23,799 bases of DNA from Tannockella sp964369175. Its GTDB lineage: Bacteria > Bacillota_I > Bacilli_A > Erysipelotrichales > Coprobacillaceae. The stretch spans positions 1 to 23,799 of the forward strand of contig CAYJEM010000028.1 of NCBI GenBank assembly GCA_964369175.1, in the 5' to 3' direction. The translations under genes were made by a program, and so were the position numbers. Below the pieces are notes generated by a model. It ran no database searches. It was given only the letters and a program-made list of their open reading frames with translations, and was not told where the DNA came from. Of this stretch, positions 10,135 through 16,743 are shown piece after piece (the stretch's first letter is position 1; every line of letters starts with the position of its first letter).

Positions 10135-10404
10135 TTAATCAATCATTTCTGTTTGTCTTAATACATCAACGAGTTTTTCTAAAACAACTTCTTCATCGGG
10201 CCCCTCTATCACTAATTTGCAATTTGCATTGGCAGGTATCCCTAATGATACTGCTCCCATCATAGATTTCATATTTACTGATTTACCATTGTAAACCAAC
10301 ATGATATCACTTTGGTATTTATTTGCCTCATCGACTATCAGCAATAACGGATCTGCATGAAACCCTAAAGGTGAACTTACTACAAACTTACTTAAAACAG
10401 CCAT
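10135..10404 (-). CDS. HPr-family phosphocarrier-like protein with Arg-to-Asp at the active site
   Basis: An 89-residue HPr-fold protein. HPr carries phosphate from Enzyme I to PTS EIIA domains through its active-site His. In Gram-positives it is also phosphorylated on a regulatory Ser by HPr kinase. Here the active-site loop reads GFH16-A-D18-P and the second site reads NMKS47MMGAVSLGI. His and Ser are both kept, but the Arg two residues after the His, near-invariant in true HPr, is Asp (codon GAT at 10351-10353). Crh-type paralogues instead lose the His, so this is not plain Crh. The ribosome binding site GAGGAGG precedes the ATG by seven bases. It lies upstream of glgB across a terminator. 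It could be the cell's HPr with an unusual site or a specialised paralogue; I favour the paralogue but am not sure. Confidence 0.85.
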   Translation of the reverse strand: MAVLSKFVVSSPLGFHADPLLLIVDEANKYQSDIMLVYNGKSVNMKSMMGAVSLGIPANANCKLVIEGPDEEVVLEKLVDVLRQTEMID

Positions 10405-10499
10405 AAATCATCCTCCTCATTTATTTTCATACACTACATCTTACATACCATAGTGTAATGCCTCTATGAAATACTTATGTACATACATGGGTTTTTATT

Positions 10500-10703
10500 C
10501 TAGCATTTATCACTAATTGATGTACCATCTTTTAAATTGGCAGTATAGTATACTTCACTGCTATCTGGTTGGTAGTAAATATCAAGAGTATCAACAGTTG
10601 TAAACTTAACATTTTGTTCTTTTAAAATTGCTTTTACTCTCTTTTCAATATCACTAGTTGCTAAATCACACCCATTGTACTGAATTTCAAGATTCACTTT
10701 CAT
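10500..10703 (-). CDS. Small DUF6465-like protein
   Basis: A 67-residue protein with no signal peptide or membrane segment. The pattern LEIQYNGCDLATSDIEKRVK at the N-terminus followed by LDIYYQPDSSEVYY resembles the small Bacillota family DUF6465 (typically xxVQYxGKE...LxxLxLYVKPEExxVYY). That attribution is from memory of the family pattern. Cysteines are at 13 and at the last residue. The start is well supported: GGGGGAGG lies nine bases before the ATG, and an extended -10 promoter stands upstream. Function is unknown. About 95 bp separate it from the HPr-like gene with no clear terminator, so the two may share a transcript. Confidence 0.7.
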   Translation of the reverse strand: MKVNLEIQYNGCDLATSDIEKRVKAILKEQNVKFTTVDTLDIYYQPDSSEVYYTANLKDGTSISDKC

Positions 10704-10742
10704 ATATATATTCCTCCCCCGTATTATTTTATTCCTACTTTT

Positions 10743-10771
10743 ACTATACCATACCCAATGTATTCAAACAA
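10743..10771 (-). promoter_or_regulatory. Promoter for the DUF6465-like gene
   Basis: Reading the minus strand, TTGTTT (10766-10771) is followed by 17 bp and TATAGT (10743-10748). A TG one base upstream of the -10 makes it an extended -10. It lies about 40 bp before the start codon at 10703 and may also serve the HPr-like and glycogen genes. Confidence 0.65.
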
Positions 10772-10861
10772 ACAAATTTATACGGTTTTATCGACTTTTT
10801 TTGCATTTATTTATTGTATTTAGACAGACACGAAATAATGTTTGTATATTATCTTATTTGT

Positions 10862-10889
10862 TTGAAATTGTTTGTAATTGTGTTACAAT
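10862..10889 (+). promoter_or_regulatory. Promoter for the nitroreductase gene
   Basis: TTGAAA (10862-10867), a 16-bp spacer and TACAAT (10884-10889) form a sigma-A-like promoter. The expected transcript start near 10896 is upstream of the ATG at 10914 but downstream of the in-frame ATG at 10878, which excludes the longer reading of the gene. The sequence TTTGTTTGAA at 10857-10866 also occurs, inverted, at the -35 of the divergent promoter (10763-10772). Confidence 0.7.
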
Positions 10890-10913
10890 ATTAACATAGA
10901 AATGAGGTACCAT

Positions 10914-11414
10914 ATGATAGAAATAAACAACCGTAGAAGCATTCGCACTTTTATAGATAAAAAGATTGAAAAAGAAAAAATTGAAAAATTACTTCGTGCT
11001 GCTATGCAAGCCCCTTCCTCTGGAAATCAAAAACCATGGCGATTCGTTGTTATTGAAGATACCAATAAAATACAAGAATTATCAACATACAGTCCTTTTG
11101 CAACGTCACTTGCAAAGGCTCCATTAGCGATTGTTTTGCTTGGTGATACAAGTGTTATAAAAAATGAAAAATACTGGCCACAAGACATGAGTGCCGCTAC
11201 TCAAAATATCTTACTAGAAGCAACACACCTACAACTTGGTGCTGTGTGGTTAAGCATTTTTCCAAACAAGCAACGCATTCCTATTGTTCAAAATATTATT
11301 GAGGTACCTAACGAGCATATTCCCTTTTGTGTTGTTGCTCTAGGATATCCAAAGGCTACTAATGCAAATACTTTTATTGATCGCTTTGATCCTTCTAGAA
11401 TTACATATATGTAA
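10914..11414 (+). CDS. Nitroreductase-family FMN oxidoreductase
   Basis: A 166-residue member of the FMN-dependent nitroreductase family, which reduces nitro compounds, quinones or flavins with NAD(P)H; the physiological substrate is not evident. Family features are RRSIR at 8-12 for FMN phosphate contact, LLRAAMQAPSSGNQKPWRFVVI at about 31-52, QDMSAATQNILLEATHLQLGAVW in the middle, and ALGYP near the C-terminus. The protein belongs to the short class lacking the extra insertion of NfsA/NfsB. I start it at 10914 because GAGG sits seven bases upstream, the sequence begins at the family motif, and an upstream ATG at 10878 falls inside the promoter. It is the only plus-strand gene in the window and is monocistronic, ending at a palindromic terminator. 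Confidence 0.93.
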   Translation: MIEINNRRSIRTFIDKKIEKEKIEKLLRAAMQAPSSGNQKPWRFVVIEDTNKIQELSTYSPFATSLAKAPLAIVLLGDTSVIKNEKYWPQDMSAATQNILLEATHLQLGAVWLSIFPNKQRIPIVQNIIEVPNEHIPFCVVALGYPKATNANTFIDRFDPSRITYM

Positions 11415-11419
11415 AATGA

Positions 11420-11446
11420 AAAAATGTCAGAATTTCTGACATTTTT
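11420..11446. terminator. Bidirectional Rho-independent terminator
   Basis: An almost perfect palindrome: AAAAATGTCAGAA and TTCTGACATTTTT around a single T. It has A-tracts on one side and T-tracts on the other, so it can end transcription from both the nitroreductase (plus) and the convergent ankyrin gene (minus). Its right edge overlaps the ankyrin stop codon at 11445-11447. Confidence 0.9.
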
Positions 11447-14400
11447 AGTTTAAGTAATGTTTCACCTTACTACTTGTAGCACCATTTTCTAATAAGTAAT
11501 CTTTTAATTCACTATGTTCTAAACGGCTCGCAATATCAAGCACTGTCATTCCATCACGATTGACATAATTAATATCTGCCCCACGCTCTAAAAGCAAAGA
11601 CAACACTGGCTTTTGACTTGCAAAGCTATAATCTTCTTTACTTTCACTATAAAAACCTGCTGCGATAAAGAATGGTGTTGCACCATGCGTGTCTTCCTCA
11701 TTTAGATTATCATAGTAATCAATAATGATATTGGTTAAATCATATTTCCCATCAACTGCATAGCTAAGTGGTGTTTCACTAAGAATACTTTTCGTTAATT
11801 TTACATGTCTTGTTTGTAACATCTCTAGAAACAAAGTAGTATTCTCTATACTATCACTACCTCTAGCAATATAGAATAGTATGTTTTGTCCACTTGCATC
11901 TACACTTTGTAAATCAGTTAATGGATGTTTTAATAACACATTTACAGCATAGTCATTTTGATACTCCAATGCTCGCATTAACGGTGTTAATCCATGAGCA
12001 TCTTTTTGATTTACATTAGCACCTAATGATAGTAGTTCAACAAGGATTTCATTATACCCATAGTATATCGCATATCCAAGAGGAGTAAGCCCCTCCTTTG
12101 TTATACAGTTTATATTACATCCATATTGGTGTAATAATTTAATAATTTGAATCTTATTATTTTCATTCATTTTATTTGTTCTAGTAAATTGATAATCATG
12201 AGCACCAGTTACTGCATAACAAATTGCATTTTCACCTTGTGCAGTTGTTGCATCAACATTTGCCCCTTGAGACAATAAATAATTTACAACATCCAACGCT
12301 CCTACTTCACTAGCAATTAATAAAGGAGTCTTGTCATCAGCATTTCTTATTTCGATATCCACACCTGATTCAATAAGATTTTTAACCGTTTTTTTACGAT
12401 TAACAATTGGATGCTGTGGCCAAGTACTTATTGCATGATCAATAATATTCGTATTATTGTACCCACCAATAACAAACGGGTCGGCTCCATTTTTTATAAG
12501 CCATACTACTAGGTTTGGTTGACAATGTTGTGCCGCCATAAGTAACGGTGTAGCACCAGTATTCATCTTACAATTAATATCAAAGTTATCACCTTGATAT
12601 TGTTTCAACAACTCAAAAAAAGCAATACGCTGCTCTTCTATATCATCAAAAGAATCATATAGACTAAGCATGTGTTCAATGCGGGTGTTAAAGTCTCGAG
12701 TAGTAATTGTTATATCCGCATTACTTTCTAGAATCAATTTGGTAATTTCAATATCATGAAAATAAGTATCCACTAGTACCGCTTGTTCTAAAATTGTATA
12801 CTCTTCTTCACCTACTAAAACGACTCTAACCCCTTTGGCTCGGTTGATAGTAAAACAAGCATTAACATCGCTACCATATTGAATAAGTAGCTTTGACACT
12901 TCGATAATGTATTCATAAACTTGTCTTTCACTAACATCACGGATTCCCTTGTAGTACTTTTTATTACTTAAAACTAGTGAAAGAAGTGTATAGTGCATCA
13001 CTTTTTCACCATTTTCAACATAAACAATATCATTTATTTTTTTACTATATTTAAGAATTTTTTCTAATGTATCCAAAGCATAAAGATTACGAAAAGCATG
13101 TACAAAAACTGGTAATGTACCAACATAATCAACATCCACATCAGGAAATTTATCAATGATATAATGTATGATATCTTGTGACCCAGCAATATTATATGCT
13201 GCCTCTTCGATAAACCTAGTTGCTACCCCATCAACAATAAACGTTCTGTTAATATCTATTTTTTGATCAAAAAATGTTATTAATAACTCTCTATCTTTAT
13301 ATAAAAATAAATCTGTTAAATAAGTATATGGCATATTTTGATCATATGTCATAGAAGGATTATTTTCTAGCATCTTTATAATAAATTTACGATCTTGACA
13401 ACGCATTATATCACGTACAATATCAAAATCTAAAAACTCATCTTCAATTTGTTCACTAATTGAAAAACCATTATCGAGATAGTAGGCAACAACATCCTCC
13501 TTGTGCTTACATCGCGACATGCATAGAAAATAGTGCACAGGATTTGTAATTAGTGTTTCTCCCGATGTATGTTTTGTAATGTATGAGCGAAACATCAATC
13601 TTCTTTTTTCATCAATATTCTTGACACTTTGAAATACAAGTTTTTGTAGTTCAAACATTTTCATAGTTGATACGGACGTATTTATTGGTGTTACCAACCC
13701 TAGGTTACTAAAGATTGTTCTGCCATCTTGACATGTATGAAATACATTTGCATTATTTTTTAAAAATAGTGTAACATACTGCGTTTGCCCAAACCATAAA
13801 ACCTCAAACAGAGCACTTGAATATATTGACTCAAGTGGAGCACCTTTGCATAATAAAAATTTAACTAATTCGTAGCATTCATCAACTCGATAATAGAAAC
13901 AAGCCAAGTAACCAACAAGTGTAAATTGATAATCTTTTATTTGTTTATTTGTTTCTAAGGTTCCACCTCTACGTAAATATAATAAAATTAGTTCTTTTTT
14001 CTCTATTAACGTTAAACCATTATGTTGACAAATATGAATAATAAAGCCATCTGTATGTAATTCATCAATACTTCGCACTTGTAATTGCTTTACCAAACTA
14101 GTATATGTATAAAAGTTTGCAGGAAAATATATTTTCAAATCATACTGCTCACTAATTTTTATAAGTTCTTGTTGATGAAGCGAATCCATTACCCCAGGAA
14201 CTAAATATTGTTTAATCGAATCTAGTTCTTCACCTGTGATATTTTTATATAACCTTACTAATTGAATAAAGATACTATATTGTCTTTTTTGTAGACATTG
14301 AAGATACAAATTTTTGCGGACAATTTCACGTGTTTGGATATCCTCACTTTGAAAGATAAGTTGCTTTCTTTCAAATAAATATAACAACTCTAATTTTTCT

Positions 14401-14870
14401 TCAACTGTCTTTTCATTATTATTGATTACTATACATAAGGGAGTTAATGTATATGTAGTTGCACGGTTTATATCTGCGTGATGCTCTAAGAGTAAAAGCA
14501 CCATTTTAAAATCCGTTTTTTTATGTTGTAAACATCTAGATATCGGGCTTACACCTTGACTAAAGCTATTTACTCCAAATCCAGTTGAAATAATGAAAGA
14601 AACAAGGTCGTAGTTCTTGGATTTTTTATCAATCAAATAATGTAATGTACCAATTCCATTAATTTCTCGTGGTAGTTTACATCCTTTATTTACTAAAAAT
14701 TCAACAATTTCCTTTCGTTCTAAAATAACTGCATAAGTTATTGCACTTTGACCTTTATTATTATGTTCATACATCATATCTTCATGATACATTTTTTGAA
14801 TTTCCATTATTTTATTAGCTTTTATCAACTCAAAAATATCTTTTCTTTTTATAAAAAATCTACTAAACAT
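11445..14870 (-). CDS. Large cytoplasmic ankyrin-repeat protein, function unknown
   Basis: 1141 residues with ankyrin repeats and no recognisable enzyme domain. The clearest array is C-terminal (about 769-1133), with the consensus pattern TPLxxAxxxGxxxxVxxLLxxGAxxN repeated (for example KTPLLIASEVGALDVVNYLL and LTPLGYAIYYGYNEILVELL, then GLTPLMRAL). A second array is near the N-terminus (about 37-160), and the middle carries weak repeats such as LLIQYGSDVNA (residues roughly 690-700). No signal peptide, transmembrane segment or LPXTG motif is visible, so it is probably cytoplasmic. The start has GAGGGAG six bases upstream. It is the largest gene of the window, transcribed alone between its promoter and the shared terminator. 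Ankyrin arrays bind proteins, but the partner cannot be inferred. Confidence 0.9.
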   Translation of the reverse strand: MFSRFFIKRKDIFELIKANKIMEIQKMYHEDMMYEHNNKGQSAITYAVILERKEIVEFLVNKGCKLPREINGIGTLHYLIDKKSKNYDLVSFIISTGFGVNSFSQGVSPISRCLQHKKTDFKMVLLLLEHHADINRATTYTLTPLCIVINNNEKTVEEKLELLYLFERKQLIFQSEDIQTREIVRKNLYLQCLQKRQYSIFIQLVRLYKNITGEELDSIKQYLVPGVMDSLHQQELIKISEQYDLKIYFPANFYTYTSLVKQLQVRSIDELHTDGFIIHICQHNGLTLIEKKELILLYLRRGGTLETNKQIKDYQFTLVGYLACFYYRVDECYELVKFLLCKGAPLESIYSSALFEVLWFGQTQYVTLFLKNNANVFHTCQDGRTIFSNLGLVTPINTSVSTMKMFELQKLVFQSVKNIDEKRRLMFRSYITKHTSGETLITNPVHYFLCMSRCKHKEDVVAYYLDNGFSISEQIEDEFLDFDIVRDIMRCQDRKFIIKMLENNPSMTYDQNMPYTYLTDLFLYKDRELLITFFDQKIDINRTFIVDGVATRFIEEAAYNIAGSQDIIHYIIDKFPDVDVDYVGTLPVFVHAFRNLYALDTLEKILKYSKKINDIVYVENGEKVMHYTLLSLVLSNKKYYKGIRDVSERQVYEYIIEVSKLLIQYGSDVNACFTINRAKGVRVVLVGEEEYTILEQAVLVDTYFHDIEITKLILESNADITITTRDFNTRIEHMLSLYDSFDDIEEQRIAFFELLKQYQGDNFDINCKMNTGATPLLMAAQHCQPNLVVWLIKNGADPFVIGGYNNTNIIDHAISTWPQHPIVNRKKTVKNLIESGVDIEIRNADDKTPLLIASEVGALDVVNYLLSQGANVDATTAQGENAICYAVTGAHDYQFTRTNKMNENNKIQIIKLLHQYGCNINCITKEGLTPLGYAIYYGYNEILVELLSLGANVNQKDAHGLTPLMRALEYQNDYAVNVLLKHPLTDLQSVDASGQNILFYIARGSDSIENTTLFLEMLQTRHVKLTKSILSETPLSYAVDGKYDLTNIIIDYYDNLNEEDTHGATPFFIAAGFYSESKEDYSFASQKPVLSLLLERGADINYVNRDGMTVLDIASRLEHSELKDYLLENGATSSKVKHYLN

Positions 14871-14953
14871 ATACTCTCCCTCTACACATTAAATCATGTA
14901 CTTTCTACCCACATATACATTATCATATATGAATTTTCTTTATAATTTTATAC

Positions 14954-14962
14954 ATTATACCA
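14954..14962 (-). promoter_or_regulatory. Extended -10 promoter for the ankyrin-repeat gene
   Basis: Minus-strand TGGTATAAT is a perfect extended -10 element about 85 bp before the ankyrin start codon. The -35 region is weak (TTACAT at 17 bp). The downstream leader is AT-rich and I see no structured element in it. Confidence 0.6.
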
Positions 14963-14997
14963 CTCTTATTCTTTTTATGTAATGTCTATATTCTTAT

Positions 14998-15468
14998 TTA
15001 TAAATGTACTTTGCAAGATAGTTCATCTACAACTAACTTAAAAATACATGTTTGATTTAACATAGCATCTGGATATTCCCACTTATCCTGTTTTGTGTGA
15101 TGTGCCATTATCTTGTTTAAAACTTCTATTTTTTGATTTTTATCTTCAACAAAATATACTTTACCACTACCAATAATACACTCAAAAGCTGCCGTATAAT
15201 CATGCGCATTGTCACCAGTTTGTAACAAGTAATTGGCATCCATTTGAAAACCAACCTCATTATTATGACTTAATATATCAATTTTACGCCCCTCTTTTGC
15301 ACCGTGGAAGTAAAATGTATGAACTCCGTTATCGTATTCATGCCCAAAATTCAATGGAACGATATATACCTTACCATTATCATTGAGTCCTATACGCATA
15401 CTTGTACATGTCTTAATTATATCATTTATTTTATTTATATCTGTTACTTCTCTATCGCTTCTTCTCAT
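14998..15468 (-). CDS. Pyridoxamine 5'-phosphate oxidase-fold flavoprotein (Nim-like)
   Basis: A 156-residue split-barrel FMN-binding-type protein. The N-terminus MRRSDREVTD, then VPLNFGHEY, FYFHGAKEGRKIDIL, VGFQMD and YTAAFECIIGSGKV, match the common Bacillota family annotated as pyridoxamine 5'-phosphate oxidase family protein, related to NimA-type nitroimidazole reductases. The true substrate of most members is unknown, and presence of the fold does not by itself show drug resistance. The ATG is preceded by AGGAG eight bases upstream and lies 15 bp after the stop codon of the pfkB-type kinase, so the two are probably co-transcribed. No terminator is obvious downstream before the ankyrin promoter. 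Confidence 0.88.
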   Translation of the reverse strand: MRRSDREVTDINKINDIIKTCTSMRIGLNDNGKVYIVPLNFGHEYDNGVHTFYFHGAKEGRKIDILSHNNEVGFQMDANYLLQTGDNAHDYTAAFECIIGSGKVYFVEDKNQKIEVLNKIMAHHTKQDKWEYPDAMLNQTCIFKLVVDELSCKVHL

Positions 15469-15483
15469 ATTCCTATCTCCTGT

Positions 15484-16413
15484 TTATTTTGTTTCAATAA
15501 TAACTTGCTTCATTAACAAATCAATTATTTCAATATCAGGTGCCTTTGTTCCAGTGGTTACAACAGCCCCCGCCGAAGAAGCCATTGCATACTTAACAAT
15601 TTCTACTAACGATAACTCTTGTTCAATCCCATAAGCCAAAGCACCCACCATGCTATCACCTGCCCCCACTGCAGAATGGGGCTTAATGTCTAATCCTCGA
15701 GAAATAATTGTTTGATTTTTTGTGATAAAAATGGCACCTTTACTTCCCAATGATACAACAATAAGGTGAATTCCTTTATTAAGCAACTTTTTTGCATTTG
15801 TAATCAATTTCTCCTCACTACAATCTTCATCGATTCCTAAATATTTACAAAGTTCATACTTATTTGGCTTTATACAATACGGACCCATTTCAATCGCCTC
15901 TTTAAATAAAATACCATCTGCATCTAATATAACTCTTAAATTATTTTGTTTTATTTTTTTTATATACGTAGCATAAATATCTGTATTAATCCCTTCTGGT
16001 ACACTGCCTGAAAGAACAACAATATCATTAATATGCACTAGGTTCATAACTTTATCAAGTAAAACAATTGCTTCGCTATTATCAAGTATCGTTCCAGGTT
16101 CATTTATTTCTGTAAGAATCATATTATCATCTAATAGTTTTGTGTTGATTCGTGTATTACCTGATACTTTTACAAAATCATGCTTCAATCCCAAAATATC
16201 TAATTGTTGAATTATCCAATCACCATTACTACCAGCAATAAAACCAGTACAAATTGTTTTACCGCCCAATACTTGAACAACTTTAGAAACATTTATCCCT
16301 TTTCCGCCAACATCATTAATTACATGTTGCATACGATTGAGGCTTCCAATTTCAATTTTATGTAGTGATGCTGTTTTATCAATTGCTGGATTCATAGTTA
16401 CTGTTATAATCAT
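15484..16413 (-). CDS. PfkB-family sugar-phosphate kinase, probably 1-phosphofructokinase
   Basis: A 309-residue ribokinase/PfkB-family enzyme. The start MIITVTMNPAIDKT, the glycine motif GGKGINVS at 36-43 and the C-terminal signature GAGDSMVGA with the catalytic base D253 place it in the FruK/LacC/PfkB subgroup, which phosphorylates fructose-1-phosphate, tagatose-6-phosphate or fructose-6-phosphate. FruK is most likely by overall style. No fructose PTS or tagatose genes are present to decide. Downstream of the extra mtlA, an activity on fructose-6-phosphate (the product of MtlD) would also make sense, but this is inference. It has its own promoter and begins a transcript with the flavoprotein gene downstream. 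The ribosome binding site is modest (AAGAGTG). Confidence 0.85.
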   Translation of the reverse strand: MIITVTMNPAIDKTASLHKIEIGSLNRMQHVINDVGGKGINVSKVVQVLGGKTICTGFIAGSNGDWIIQQLDILGLKHDFVKVSGNTRINTKLLDDNMILTEINEPGTILDNSEAIVLLDKVMNLVHINDIVVLSGSVPEGINTDIYATYIKKIKQNNLRVILDADGILFKEAIEMGPYCIKPNKYELCKYLGIDEDCSEEKLITNAKKLLNKGIHLIVVSLGSKGAIFITKNQTIISRGLDIKPHSAVGAGDSMVGALAYGIEQELSLVEIVKYAMASSAGAVVTTGTKAPDIEIIDLLMKQVIIETK

Positions 16414-16441
16414 CTTATTTCACACTCTTTTCTTTAGTTAC

Positions 16442-16470
16442 ATTATGAACAATATACTGCTAAACTTCAA
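16442..16470 (-). promoter_or_regulatory. Promoter for the pfkB-type kinase
   Basis: Minus-strand TTGAAG (16465-16470), a 17-bp spacer and CATAAT (16442-16447) stand about 29 bp before the kinase start codon. It lies downstream of the mtlA terminator at 16518-16547, so the kinase is probably transcribed independently of mtlA. Confidence 0.65.
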
Positions 16471-16517
16471 GATAATATAACATTATTTCTATTAAGTATA
16501 AATATGCAATTATACAT

Positions 16518-16547
16518 AAAAAAACCTCATTGTTAAGCAATAAGGTT
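16518..16547 (-). terminator. Rho-independent terminator downstream of the extra mtlA
   Basis: On the minus strand AACCTTATTG and CAATGAGGTT form a 10-bp stem with one G-T pair and a five-base loop, followed by TTTTTTT. It ends the transcript of the mtlA copy at 16744-18093 about 200 bp past its stop codon. Confidence 0.85.
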
Positions 16548-16743
16548 CTAATGAAATATATAGGGAGTAGTGTGTTTTGAAGATATCCTTTGAGTGACAT
16601 ATATAGGAATAACATGAATAGTTAGTGATATCTTCAAAATTACACATATGGTTATATAATCTATTGATTATATAATATTATATATCAATTGAGTCACTGT
16701 AACTTGCGCGCTAGAGTAAGTTACACTTATCAAGTGATGTCTT
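16548..16743. repeat. Non-coding stretch with three inverted repeats
   Basis: Part of a 330-bp gap (16414-16743) that holds no gene. Besides the pfkB promoter and the terminator, three further inverted repeats lie in series. TTTTGAAGATATC at 16575-16587 pairs with its exact complement at 16627-16639, 13 bp with a 39-bp loop. TTATATAATC at 16652-16661 pairs with 16666-16675, 10 bp with a 4-bp loop. An interrupted palindrome at 16684-16738 is centred on TGTAACTT/AAGTTACA, with ATCA-TTGA-type outer arms and a GC-rich loop. None is followed by a T-tract on either strand. They begin right after the mtlA stop codon and would form the 3' untranslated region of the extra mtlA transcript. Confidence 0.6.

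Noticed and set aside
10135..10404. The HPr-like protein as Crh.
   Set aside because: Crh has lost the active-site His (Gln instead). Here His16 is present, and it is the nearby Arg that differs.
10438..10499. Terminator or promoter between the DUF6465-like gene and the HPr-like gene.
   Set aside because: Only a 5-bp CATAG/CTATG stem without a T-tract and no convincing -35/-10 pair were seen; too weak to annotate.
10878..10913. Longer nitroreductase starting at an ATG at 10878.
   Set aside because: That ATG lies in the spacer of the gene's own promoter. The family N-terminus and the GAGG site support 10914.
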